From: Gordius sp. MW1
Taxonomy: Eukaryota; Nematomorpha; Gordioida; Gordea; Gordiidae
Assembly (NCBI GenBank): GCA_964036665.1
Contig: OZ038532.1
Location: 16,510,537 to 16,574,536, forward strand
Length of the DNA: 64,000 nucleotides
Reading direction: 5' to 3'
Part shown: positions 25,901 through 36,800 of the stretch, piece after piece
Layout: the number at the start of each line of letters is the position of its first letter
How positions within the stretch are numbered: the stretch's first letter is position 1
Notes under the pieces: model-generated
The model's database searches: none
Told to the model about the DNA's origin: nothing
The model's input: only the letters and a program-made list of their open reading frames with translations
Program-made: the position numbers and the translations under genes

Positions 25901-26954
25901 AAATTGAATCTTGAATATTTTCAAATATTTAATATACCGATGGAAAGTTAAGCTTTTAAATGATTTCTTCAAAATAATGTGTATATAATGCGCGGTGCAT
26001 CGTTCTGTTTGAGGAGAAAGACATAAGATAATATTTATAATAAGATAAGCTTTAATTTAGTCATAGCTTATTAAAATATTTAAAATATGTATATAGTATC
26101 AATAAATAAAAAGTATAAAAACATTGAAAGGGCTGTCGGAAATAAACCTAACCACTCAATAGATTAAACTAAAATGTTTCAAAGGTATAGATCGGTTTAC
26201 CGGCCAATCCAGTTAGAAAGCCGGATATATATTCAATAAAATCGAAATTAAACATGCCCTCCATTTATTAATGTTTAACAATAAATATTATCATAAATTT
26301 TACGGGTAACATCAATTCATCAGCCTGTTCCGCTGAGCAACACGAATTAGCTTGATATATTTCACAGGCTTCCATTCCTAATTGAGGTGCAGCCTGGGTT
26401 AATAACGGAGGATATTTTATATAAGAAACAGTAACGGATGGACTATGCTCTACGTCAGAATAAATGGATTCGTTCAAGCTATTTTGATTAAAATAAGGAT
26501 CTGATCCCAAGTTGGGATCAAGTTGGCCGTCATAAGCCGTTTTGCTATAAATTATAGGATACCATGGCCTCACCAAGCAATTGAATGTGTAGGAATTGCT
26601 AAGATTTTTATTTAATGGGGAATAGATTTTAGTATCTATATTTGGCATAGAGCCGAATGCATTCGAATCACTGTAATCATCGGCACTTGATTCTGGAATA
26701 TTAATACCTGTATGATATAATGATCCATTGAAGAGCGGAGCTTTATATGAAGATTTTGAATAGTTGTGTTCGTCATTCCAATATTGTTCTTCTTGTAAAG
26801 AATTGTTTATATTGTTGGGAATAAAAAATGAATAATTTTTGGTTGCGGTAGGGTTCACTGTGTTTATTATTCTCAGTATAAAGTTTAAACTAAATGATAT
26901 AAGGGAAAATTTTATGTGTAGATGTGTATGAAATATGTTTCCATTTTTATCCAT
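22987..26954 (-). CDS. Folate-receptor-family protein with long N-terminal extension, 3' end missing
   Basis: Three in-phase exons on the minus strand: 26954-26304, 24246-24063 and 23188-22987, total 1037 nt (about 345 residues). The folate receptor domain binds folate, riboflavin or related ligands at the cell surface or in secretion. Conserved pieces in order: a C197...C205-C206 pair in a QANSCCSAEQA segment, RWDLCGPPKREC (C229, C236), ECFYECSP (C245, C249), VPLCAEFCELWFSSC (from residue 280), KTCAKDGNWVSG, and a final MCNTLWG. Residues 16-30 are hydrophobic and may be a signal sequence. About 160 residues rich in Asn/Ser/Tyr separate it from the Cys-rich domain, which family members lack. 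The last expected segment (Cys plus Trp near the domain end) is not found. The terminal donor at 22986 shows that the gene continues. Ligand specificity unknown. Confidence 0.85.
23535..23698. mobile_element. GGCGTAGCC-family hAT MITE in an intron of the folate-receptor-like gene
   Basis: Exact 8-bp target duplication CATATAAG (23527-23534, 23699-23706). Perfect 16-bp inverted ends CATGGGCGTAGCCAGG / CCTGGCTACGCCCATG. Three poly-C tracts of 5-13 nt lie inside. 164 bp, non-coding. Confidence 0.92.
25775..25945. repeat. GATTCGAAT-type palindrome cluster
   Basis: Dense variants of GATTCGA, GAATTCGGACTCG and GAATCGAATTC in both orientations within the 2-kb intron. It resembles the subterminal repeats of the hAT elements elsewhere in the window, but no ends or target duplication were found. 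Confidence 0.4.
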
Positions 26955-29127
26955 ACTTTTTATTTAATATTAATATTAGATTATTAAAACGAATTGTATT
27001 TTTTTATTAGTTAAGCAGAATGCAATGGATCAAAGGACAATCAAACACGCACGCTGATCAAAAATCAATAGTTTGTTATTTACAAAAAAGTAGATGATGA
27101 AGTTAAAACTTAGGGATCTTTTATGTAGAATAAATACGCTATGGAATACGATAAAAGTAAAAACAAAAAATAAAATTTGACCGGGTTATTAAGACTTATC
27201 AATAATAAATTTAAAATATCATTATTTGTTTATTTTATCATATTGTGGAACTATGTTAAAAAACTACGTGATAAACGAAATTAATGGACTAAAAAATTTA
27301 CAATTAAAGAAAACAGGTAAAGTGGTAAAAAAACAAGTATCATGCAGATGTTAAATTTTAAGCTGGGCTGCTTTAATAAAATGCTTTTTACTTAAACGAT
27401 TAATGTTTTACGTTGCTGGCGGCTATGTTTTAAACACTAATTTATACGTTATATGAATTACTAATTCAACGTTTGAATATAAATAAAAGACATTTATAAT
27501 TAAATGAGATAAAAACATCATGGTGGATGAATTTGCATGTAAACAGTTTAAATGTGATGGCTAAAATATTTACTTATAAATTTACATGCCAAAATTTTAG
27601 GCTTTTTATTGAAATATATAGTTATAAGCATTCGATATTACAAAAGAAAGCGAATTCATTTGTTATATATAAGTGTATTCAAGAACATTTGCGGTAAATT
27701 TCATAATTTATATAAAAATTTCTAAATTTATCAATTATTTATAGGAACATATAATTAAATGGGATCAAAAACATCATGGTGGGCAGCGGGCCGTGCCATT
27801 TCGGTTTAAAGGGATTTCATTTTAAAGACAAAAGCATTTTACATAACGGATATAAATACATTTAAAATATTAGCCACATTTATTTCTACCGTTACAAAAA
27901 AATGAATTAAACATAATTTAATAATTTAAACATATATTAAAAATTACTTATTCATAATTTATTCAATTTTATAATAATAAAAACCTCATAATTTTATAGA
28001 AATATTTTGTGAGTTTTTAGCTCACAACGGTGTATACATTTAAGATAATGCTTCAAACAATGGACTTACTTGTATAATCGTGCTTATAAATCAGTAGGTT
28101 ATCTCTTTTGATAAATAGCCTAGATAAGTTAATATACCATCTGTCAGAATATTGATAGCTTAAATTGTTGTTATCATATTCAAAGATCAAAATATATTCG
28201 ATTTTATGAATTGACCATTTTATTTATATTTTTCAACATTCCTAAACTAATCATGCCTCAGTATAAAACAAACTTGTATATTCGAAAAATAAAAATCAAT
28301 AAGTTTTACTTAAATTAGTATGAATGATCAAGCTTGAAAGGAAAATATCAATCATACAAATGATCAAAATAAATTTGAATTAAAAAATTAAGACTCTTAG
28401 AAAATGTCATTTAATTCTTTAATTTTCAGTGTCTTAGATCAAATAGCATATTGATATAAAAAACTTGATTTAATAGAGATTTTTTGAACAATGATATTTG
28501 GATCCCTTTCTCTCTCACTTTCTTTATTAATCCAATGAAACTAATAAAAAAGCCAATTTAGTGATTAGATCATTTGCTTAGAAATTCCAAATAAACATGA
28601 CAACATGAAAATCTACAATAAAAATTATTACTGTCTTACATAAATATAAGCTAGTTAATGCTGTGCTTATATTTTTTATTAATCTTTTGTTATGCAAATA
28701 TAATACAGTCTATGGTTGATGATGATGTGTTTTAATTAGTTATTTTTTGATTATGCAAATATTCTACAGAATGTAAACGGGCCTAAGGGGGCAACGTTCG
28801 CCAGGCTATTTTGCAAAGTGATGCATAACAATATTTTATATTAGAATAGGAATATTTTTAGACACTCTTTTATGCTCGTTTTGTTAATTGTACTTTGGCA
28901 ATGGCTTTGTTCCCACCAAACTAAAATTTTAACCTATTTTATATTATTTAGATAAAAAATAGAATCATAATGAATCTATTACGTATTTTTAAATAAAGCT
29001 TGATGCTCTTTCCACTAAATTTTAACTTATCTTCCTACTCGTTTTTATTAACACCTTATTTATTAAAATAGTATTTAAAGTTTTTAAAAACCATTCCAAA
29101 TAATCTCAAACTTGAACAAATGCGTAT
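26955..29127. other. AT-rich intergenic stretch
   Basis: No gene supported. A short word with AACATCATGGTGG occurs twice (about 27513 and 27767), suggesting an old local duplication. Otherwise nothing recognised. Confidence 0.5.
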
Positions 29128-29135
29128 GGTATATG

Positions 29136-30216
29136 TAGAGCTCTGCACGGGCTGCCCGATGCCCGACCCGAGCCCGGTCCGATCGGGTTTTGGGCCGGGC
29201 TCGGGCAGAATTTGATAAAATATTTGGACCTCGGGCTCGGGTCTGGCCTGACGGGGGCCCGAATTGAACTAAAACAAACTAATTTTTTATAAATATGATT
29301 TTAATAAACTCAACTCGATATTAAATAATCATATTCGTACAGCGCACATTATATAGCTTCCAAACTTCACCTTTCTCCCATTGTCTATTATAATCATAGA
29401 CTGCTCATGCTCACAACGCACAAAATGTGTACCCTTTTTTCCACCATTTTGATGTGAACATAGTAAAGTGGTGATCATATAGAAATTAGTATTTTTCGCA
29501 AATTATATAATCTTAAAAAGGTAAATAAAAAAATATTGAATTGGGTAGATATCAAAAACAACATATAAATATCCTTTAAACAATACATAAAAATTAAAAA
29601 TGTAAAAACTGCAATTAAAGTTTATTATATAGCGCCATCAATATTTTGTATAATATTAATTTATTGACGTTCGTTTTAATTTATTAACTAGTGAGAAAGG
29701 TAAATTGACTGTTATAGGGCAAAATTACATGGTTGAAATTCACCAGTTGCACTCTTCAAAATGGAGGAAAATTTGACATGGCATGAGCAGTCTACCTAGT
29801 CTATGATTATAATATAACTGACCTGAAATACAAATCTTATTTTACTTTTAGTATTTAAATAGATTCATAGAAGCTGTTACAACTTTGGAAATAAGATATG
29901 TAAATATTTCAAACGTTTTTTATTTGGAACTGTTAAAAATATATCTTATAAAGTTAGATTTATAAATTGTAACGAGTGAAAATGGATTGTTTATTTATAA
30001 CTTATCCTAGTTGTAAATTACGAGTAATAACCATCTAATTCATTTTCTATTTAGTTGCTGAAATAATTTTCAAAAATCTAAATTTTCAAAAACTTTATTA
30101 CAAAACTTGAGTCGGGCTCGGGCGGGCAAAAAAAAAAAGTCTTTCGGGCCGGGCTCGGGCAAATAAAAATTGAGAAATTGGGCTCGGGGCGAAGAATTTC
30201 ATTTTGCTGGGCTCTA
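29136..30216. mobile_element. hAT-like element with GGGCTCGGGC-rich ends, carrying a nested MITE
   Basis: The ends TAGAGCTCTGCACGGGC and ...GGGCTCTA lie next to a decayed 8-bp duplication (GGTATATG / GATATGTG, 6 of 8). Both flanks are rich in CCCGAGCCC / GGGCTCGGGC. A homologous copy without the nested MITE is at 49352-49939, and fragments occur near 40583-40690 and 54548-54700. Confidence 0.7.
29395..29805. mobile_element. 411-bp hAT-type MITE (CATAGACT family), nested in 29136-30216
   Basis: 8-bp target duplication ATTATAAT (29387-29394, 29806-29813). The ends are CATAGACTGCTCATGC and GCATGAGCAGT...AGTCTATG. Its sister copy at 45529-45965 matches along its whole length. The host element copy at 49352-49939 lacks the insert. 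Confidence 0.85.
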
Positions 30217-31590
30217 GATATGTGTAGTATTCAATATTAAAATATTTATTTATTTTATTATTTAACCCTTCGTGGGTCTCATTTTTATCACCTCGGTTGG
30301 TTTTACGGGTCCAAAAAGTTATCTCGCTGTTTTTAACTACAGGGAAATTAAACTTGGAATTTCCCAATTATTTGACCTTATGCTTAAATTGAGCTCTTAA
30401 ATTGTTTTATGTCTGCCTTTTTTCTACCCAAAAAATCACGCCAATAAAATTACTACTAATAATATTTTCTGATAATATAAGGTTTGCACTATTAATTTTA
30501 GAAAATTGGCATTACTAAGATGTAAAAATAATACCTACTGAGGTCCAAAACTCATAATTTTTTAACTATGTAATTTATTTGTAAAGACATTTTAGATTTG
30601 TTAACTGTTATAATTTGTATATACTGGTTTAAAAGACACTTAGTAGTTTCCATTTTTTAGGTTTTGCACTTGCAAAATATAAGGTCTTTTACTTGGACCC
30701 CTGAAGTCTATATTTTGACCACAAGTATAATTTATAGCCATTTATAGATAACAGAGGCCAGAATGACCCAAATATTTTTGTCCGAACCCCGTCCGATTTT
30801 ATAATTAAATGGCCCCCCACCCGTCTATGCTAGAATATTACAGCTGCAAGAATGGTCTGGCCCGAGATTTAGGCCCAAAATTATGAGATTTCATATTAAT
30901 TATTAAAAAATATGCATCACAATAATAGTATCAAGGGTTTAAGCGACAATGTGCCTTATGCTTTTTTACTAGAATATATGGCTCTCCTACTTTTTTTTTA
31001 AATACTAAGAAATCCATTCACCCATAACAAAACTTAAAGTTCATTAAATATGTGACTAGATAAAGGTTAAATCAATATCAATCATTTCCATGAAAGTAGC
31101 CAGGGATTTGGGTTAAAGGGGGATGGTGTAAAAAATGATTTGAAAATAATGTTTTAGAAGCAATCTTGTTAGATATTTGAAAAATTAATCATTTAATTCT
31201 GGTTTTTGGATAAAAACTTTGATTAATAATTATTATGCAATTAAATAATACAGTAACAAAATATAACTTGAAAACAAAATAAGACACCATATGAAGAATT
31301 TCCAACAAGCCCGAATGCCCCGAATCTTGCTGTGGCGCCTGCCCCAACCCAAAACTAAACACGATAAATGCCTCTCTATAGGTCTACGCGTAGCAGGCTA
31401 TTTTTCTTCATATACTATATTTATCTATCCAATAATTTAGGCGTAAAGCTCATCCTAATAATATTATCTGAAAATATAAGATTGGCACTATTTATTTAAA
31501 ACCATTGTCATTAACAAAGTTAAGTAAAATATTTGAGGCCGCAAATATCATTAATTTTGAACGATGGATCTTTAAAAAGATAAAATGGCT
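30217..31590. other. AT-rich stretch with transposon scraps
   Basis: A fragment at about 30780-30880 (CCCGTCCGATTTTATAATTA, GGTCTGGCCCGAGA) recalls the GGGCTCGGGC hAT family. Nothing else is supported. The open frame on the minus strand at 30098-30367 crosses the element end and is not a gene. Confidence 0.4.
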
Positions 31591-31599
31591 TTCTCATGA

Positions 31600-31870
31600 C
31601 AAAAATGGGTATTCAACATGATTAACGAAAATCGGCTAAGGTGGTATGGGCATATACTAAGGAAAAGTACTGGACATGGAGGTATCGGGGAAGAGAGGAA
31701 GGGGACGACCCCGTGTCACGTGGAAAGGGCAAGTCGATAAAGTTATGAAATCTAAAGAGGTCAGTCAAGACATGGCACTCACCCGGTCAAGATGTAAGAA
31801 ACTTATTAAAACAAACCCCACGAATGTGGGACCAAATAACTGATAAAGAAGAAGAAGAAAAAGAAGAACA
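31600..31870 (+). mobile_element. 5'-truncated RTE LINE copy D (3' end only)
   Basis: Matches the last 270 bp of copies A and B: CGGCTAAGGTGGTATGGGCA, GGGGAAGAGAGGAAGG, GGAAAGGGCAAGTCGATAAA, ACGAATGTGGGACCAAATAA. It ends in a GAAGAAGAAGAA tail. Confidence 0.92.
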
Positions 31871-32294
31871 TTTTTGAATCTGGTTATAAAAACATGAAAT
31901 TTTATGTATAAATTGTTAGTATTTATTATCTAAAATTAAGATTTGTTTGTTTGTTTAGTTATAATCGTTTCAACAAGTAGTCCTTAGTTTATTTAAATAT
32001 TAACCTCTTATAAGTTTAAATCATTATATCATTTTTTATTTCTATTTATATAAATTTGTAAGGTAAAACTAATCTTAAAAATTACAAATTACCATGGTAA
32101 AAAGCAAAATTACCATTTTTTCTACCAAATAAATTAAAAAAGTGTTTATAGTTGCATACTTTAATAGTTTATATATACTTTTTATTTTTGAATTAAAGTT
32201 ACGACAAAAAAGCTTTCAGTAATTAATTTCCATTTCCGAATTCACTTGCCAAAATATACTTCGTTGTGCATCTTTTCCACTAGATTAATGACCC
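31871..32294. other. AT-rich spacer
   Basis: Nothing recognised. Confidence 0.5.
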
Positions 32295-32302
32295 CCCCCC
32301 AC

Positions 32303-32767
32303 TAGTGATGGGGAAATAGCGTTTTTAAGGAGCTAAAGCTATAGCACCCATATGCGGCTACTAGCACATAGTCACTTTAAGTGCTATAAGCTCTAGGAGA
32401 TGGGAGGTTTGAGGCGCTAAAGCTATAGCCGATAGCACTTACGCTAATCCTATAGCACGGCGCTAACATTGAGAATAATTTTTTTAATTGTTTATTAGAT
32501 ATTAAAATACAATAACATGAGTGAGTACGCACAAGTTCATATTATACTCTATTGTTTTCATTGAAATTATTCTAAATGTTAGCGCCGTTATATGAGTAGC
32601 GCATTTAAGTGCTATCGGCTATAGCTTTAGCGCCTCAAACCTCCCATCTCCTATAGCTTATAGCACTTAAAGTGACTATGTGCTAGTAGACATAGCGTAT
32701 TTAATAGGCTATTCCCATCAGCGGGGAGGTGCTAAGCGCGCTAGTGCTAAGCGTTTTCCCATCACTA
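32303..32767. mobile_element. 465-bp fold-back hAT MITE
   Basis: Exact 8-bp duplication CCCCCCAC on both sides (32295-32302, 32768-32775). Ends TAGTGATGGGGAAA / TTTTCCCATCACTA. Nearly the whole element is two inverted arms of about 200 bp (for example GATGGGAGGTTTGAGGCGCT at 32399-32418 and its complement at 32632-32651). Its terminal sequence resembles the right end of the hAT at 46103-48453 (TAGTGATGCGGAAAA). Confidence 0.9.
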
Positions 32768-32775
32768 CCCCCCAC

Positions 32776-33900
32776 ATCTAAGTAGCAATTTTAGAGATTA
32801 TAGGGATAGTTCTATTCGGCAATCTGAATACTTGATTTCCCTTATAAATCTTAATAAAGTTTTCTGCAATACATCCTTTTCCTCACTATGCAAAAAATTT
32901 CAGAACAAGAATTTTGACATTCAATAGGTAATTAACTAAGCAGATACATAGCAATCAGATAAAATGTATAAGAAACAGTGTTGACGAACAAGTTATATTA
33001 TTAGCATAGGCTAATTTATATGATTCTTATGGTAAATCTGAACCTAGGTTTGTTCGTACTAAGACTTCAACTTAATTCATTGAGGCTTATTTAAATTAAT
33101 AATGCTTATATCCTTGATCGATTTCTTCATTATACAATAAATCCACGGTTTTCGATAGAAAACAAGTTCTGACTAACTTGAAATTTTGTTTCCGCAAAAT
33201 TTGCCAATTATTTTGCTAGAAACGGAGGAAATTTTTTTGCCTGAATCACAGAAGTGATTTAAATGGTACACATCAATTAAAATAATATCTCTTATGGCTT
33301 ATGGTTCTTAAGAGACCTGTCGTCCCAAGAATCATCTCGACACCCCAACAGTTTACAAAATGTTTTTAAAGCTACTGCCTAATATAATTAACACCCTTTT
33401 TGTCTCCCCATAACCATATTCACCATTGAAATATTTAATAGTATGTCTATCTATAACATGGATTGGCATTATTAAGAATTTATTGGGAATGTTCCCACCT
33501 TGGGTGAATTTTTAGATAGAAAATCGCTGAGCAAAAGAAAATTCAACCTTGTTTTATGATGTCGATTTTTATAACGTTATATGTTTTATCCACATAACTA
33601 TATAATTTTAGGAATCAGATTTATTAATAAAATATGCTCTAACCCGGCCAGTTCCGATTTTATAACTAAATTGCCCGCCATTGACGAAAATTGGCTGAGG
33701 TGGTTCACATAAGACATAAGTAATTAACACATTCGCTGAGCAAAATGGATGAGCAACTTGCTCTCAGAAATTGCTCGTACAAAACTATTTTTATTTAAAG
33801 TTGTAAACAAGATAATATTCCATTTTTACAAATACTTTATTTTAACTTTAATTGTATACAAATTTACATTAACGACTAAAAAGTATAATAAGAAAGGTAT
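32776..33900. other. AT-rich spacer with LINE scrap
   Basis: A short segment near 33640-33700 (GACGAAAATTGGCTGAGGTG) recalls the post-RT part of the RTE LINE. Otherwise nothing recognised. Confidence 0.4.
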
Positions 33901-33904
33901 AAAC

Positions 33905-36440
33905 GCGCAAAGACTAAACGGATGGCATCGAGCCGTGAATGGAAATCGTGTTAGATCTAACGATTTCCATTGTAATCTTCTGTCTGATGTAATACGACTC
34001 TTTCGAATCCGATGAGACCATGGAAATTGCTCTCCCAATTTGTTTTAAAAAAGAGAGGCATTGGATGCCTAGGTTTTCGATTGTGGAAGCCACTAAGGGA
34101 ATAAATATTGTTTCTGAAAGGGAAGAGTATATATTTGACTTCCTACTTTCAGTGCTGACTAAAAGGTCAGGAGAGGAGTTGGAGGGGGCGAATATGTCGA
34201 CCGTGGTAAAGTCCCAAGTGAGATTCAGTCCGCGGAACCAGGGGATGAGCGTAACGCCGTCGGGTCTTTTTCCATCTAATGTGCTGAGGCCGACAGGTTC
34301 CAAGGTTTTTGGAAAGCCTGCCTTCCTTAGGTACTGGCCGATTAGTTTGTTAATCTCCGTGTGCCTGGGGTTGCGCCCTTTGCTGCATTTGCAGTGGAGG
34401 GGGTGATGGCCATTGGGTTGGACCGGCTGTTTACATTGGTCGCATACGAATGGCGCAGGCCTATGGCAATGCGTAGCTCCTCACCAGACATGTGAAGTCC
34501 CAGGTTCCTGCTAGGGATTGCCTCGAGCCATTCGTAACCGCTGTTGGAAGAAGCCCAGTTGAAAAGGTGTTTTCCTTGAGATAGGTCGTTCGGAGAGAGG
34601 TAAGCTACGGAACGTGCTATCAAGGGAAGGTCCCATTCCTTCTGGGTCACTCCAAGTGGTCGGTCGGCTGACTCGAGCTTTTCCGTATCCCAGAGGCGTA
34701 GAGCCTCCTGAAGGTGCGGGTCTGAGAGAGATGTCAAAGCGGTGATTAGCGGGTCGGTACTCATACGCGACGATATAAAACCCGCTAATGCAATCTGTCT
34801 CGGGGATCTTATGCCAATCCCCCCTCTCTTAGAAGGGAGGGATGCTTGGAGCCATTGGGCGGGACTAAACTTTATATTGAGAAAGGACTCAAAAAGTGTT
34901 CGATCATATTGAGTTGTTCGGGACAGCTGTAGATAGGTGATGCACGCAAGGCGTGATTTATTTTCGGGATTAGCAGGAAATTTTTTGCCAAAAAGAAAGC
35001 GTGGTGAGGGGTAAGTTTTTGCAAGGTGGGTTTGACGGTCTCAATAAAGGTCGAAAATTTTGCTAGAAAACGTTGCGAAGAGATGGGCCCTCCTAATGGA
35101 GCGCCTAAATGGCTGAACTGGTCTAAGGAGAGTACGGGAAATGGGAGTGATGAGGGGTCGATTGAGGTGTCCCTGCAGTAAATTTCACATTTTAAATGGT
35201 TCAGTTGGAGACCTACTAAATCTGAGAAGGACTCGATGATTTTCGGAATTTTTTGTATATCGCTGGCTGGTCCCACCAAAAAACCGTCGTCCATGTACCA
35301 AAGGTTGCATGAAAAATTTCCTGAGTTAGAAATTTTTTCAATTATCCCTTGGATGGCCAGACAGAAAAGAGCGGGGCCTAGGGGATCACCTTGCTGTATC
35401 CCTCTGGAAGAGTGAATTGTTTTGTCCCCAAATAGAAGGTATGATGGGGCACCGTAACTATTGAGGACATAGGAGTAGTATTCGAGGTAGCTTCCTGGAA
35501 GGGTTTTAGAAACGCCGCCCTATGGACGCTGTTGAAAGCGTTTTTAAAGTCAAGTTTGACTAATAGTTCGGACTGAGGTGAGGACTCAAAAAGGATTCTT
35601 GCGGTATGGGCTGCTGCTTCACAACCTCCCTTGACTCCGAACCTAATTGGTTGGGGAGGAAGGAACTGGCCAAGGAGGCGCGGATTTTGGTCGTGATCAA
35701 TTTGGAAACTAATCTACGTTAAACTGACTCTATAACGATGGGACGAATTGAGCCGTCGGGTTTATTGAAGGCCAGTAGTTTTCCGCCAAAAAGAATTTGG
35801 GATATGTCTGAAGGGAATCGGCCTCTTCTGATAAGGTTGCAGAGAAGGGTTAGGTTCGTAAGTAAAATTTGTGAACCGCTTATGTGGGGCTTGATGAGGT
35901 CTTGCAGGAAAATGGGGCGGATGCCGTCCAGGCCTGCTGCTGAGTCTTTCTTGAAGGAATTTATTAATTTGCGACTTCGAAATCTGTAAAATCGGTGATG
36001 GAGGTTGAAGGGGTATCCTGCAATAATGGGGTTAAAGCTTGGCCCTCAGGGTGTTTATCTAGGAGCAGAACGTATGTTGAGTTGGTAGAAGGTGCGATCA
36101 AATCGGACGAACCTAAAATACGAAGAGCTGAGCTGATTTCCAGGGCATTGATTTTGTTTGCTATAGCTTTAGTTTTAAGATCCAATGAAAGCTTAGGTTT
36201 ATGAGACTTTTTTGGAAGCATAAGGGGCTTGTTAAGGTCAAAACTTTGGATTGATCCTTTGATGGCCTTAGATAACTGTGCCTCTTTGGATTGTGGTATT
36301 GCAAGGGTATGAAAACAAATAGTGAATAGATTCCTCCACTCTTCTAGATTGTCGGGGTTTTTGTTGATAGATGAGAGAATTTTATTTAAAAGGGCACTGA
36401 ATGCTTCCCTTGCTCCCCTTGGGATACTGCTAGAGCCTGT
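33905..36440 (-). mobile_element. Broken reverse-transcriptase element (GVKGGCEAA / YMDDG type)
   Basis: Read on the minus strand from 36440 to 33914 in several frames. Order: an N-terminal helical segment (SIPRGAREAFSALLNKIL), RFGVKGGCEAAAHTAR, KLDFKNAFNSVH, GIQQGDPLGPALFCLAIQG and WYMDDGFLVGPASD, which are RT motifs. Then come LSPNDLSQGKHLFNWASSN, a zinc motif CDQCKQP...HHPLHCKCSKGR, and GKRPDGVTLIPWFRG...LTWDFTTVD, which looks like a PD-(D/E)XK nuclease core. The end is IHGSMPSV. Frameshifts lie near 34450, 34770 and 35500, so it is inactive. It is not the RTE family. It resembles uncharacterised animal elements possibly of the Utopia type; that assignment is inference. Confidence 0.8.
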
Positions 36441-36567
36441 ATTTGCTGTTACAACTTAACCCCTCAAGCATTTTACCCCTCTTGATGACAAAGCTTATGC
36501 GTCCAAGCACATATATGCTAGCTATGTGTTTACGCCCAAGTCGGAGCATAATAGCATCTTTGCATCT

Positions 36568-36800
36568 ATAGGTATGGGCATATACTAAGAAGGGAGACGA
36601 ATAATGTAAAAAGTACTGGACATGGAGGTACCGGGGAAGAGAGGAAGAGGAAGATTTAGTGCCACGTGGGGACAATTTGACAAAGTTATGACAACTAGAT
36701 TTACCAAGACATGGCCCTTACCCGACAAGATTGAAGAAATTCATCAAAACAAACCCCAAGATAGTGGGACCAAATACTTGATAAAGAAGAAGAACAAGTT
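36568..36800 (+). mobile_element. 5'-truncated RTE LINE copy E (3' end only)
   Basis: GGTATGGGCATATACTAAGA, GTACCGGGGAAGAGAGGAAG and GTGGGACCAAATACTTGATA match the last 230 bp of copy B. Any ORF across it is the LINE C-terminus. Confidence 0.92.

Noticed and set aside
34020..34406. Plus-strand 128-codon frame
   Set aside because: Antisense of the minus-strand RT element, whose motifs are clear on the other strand.
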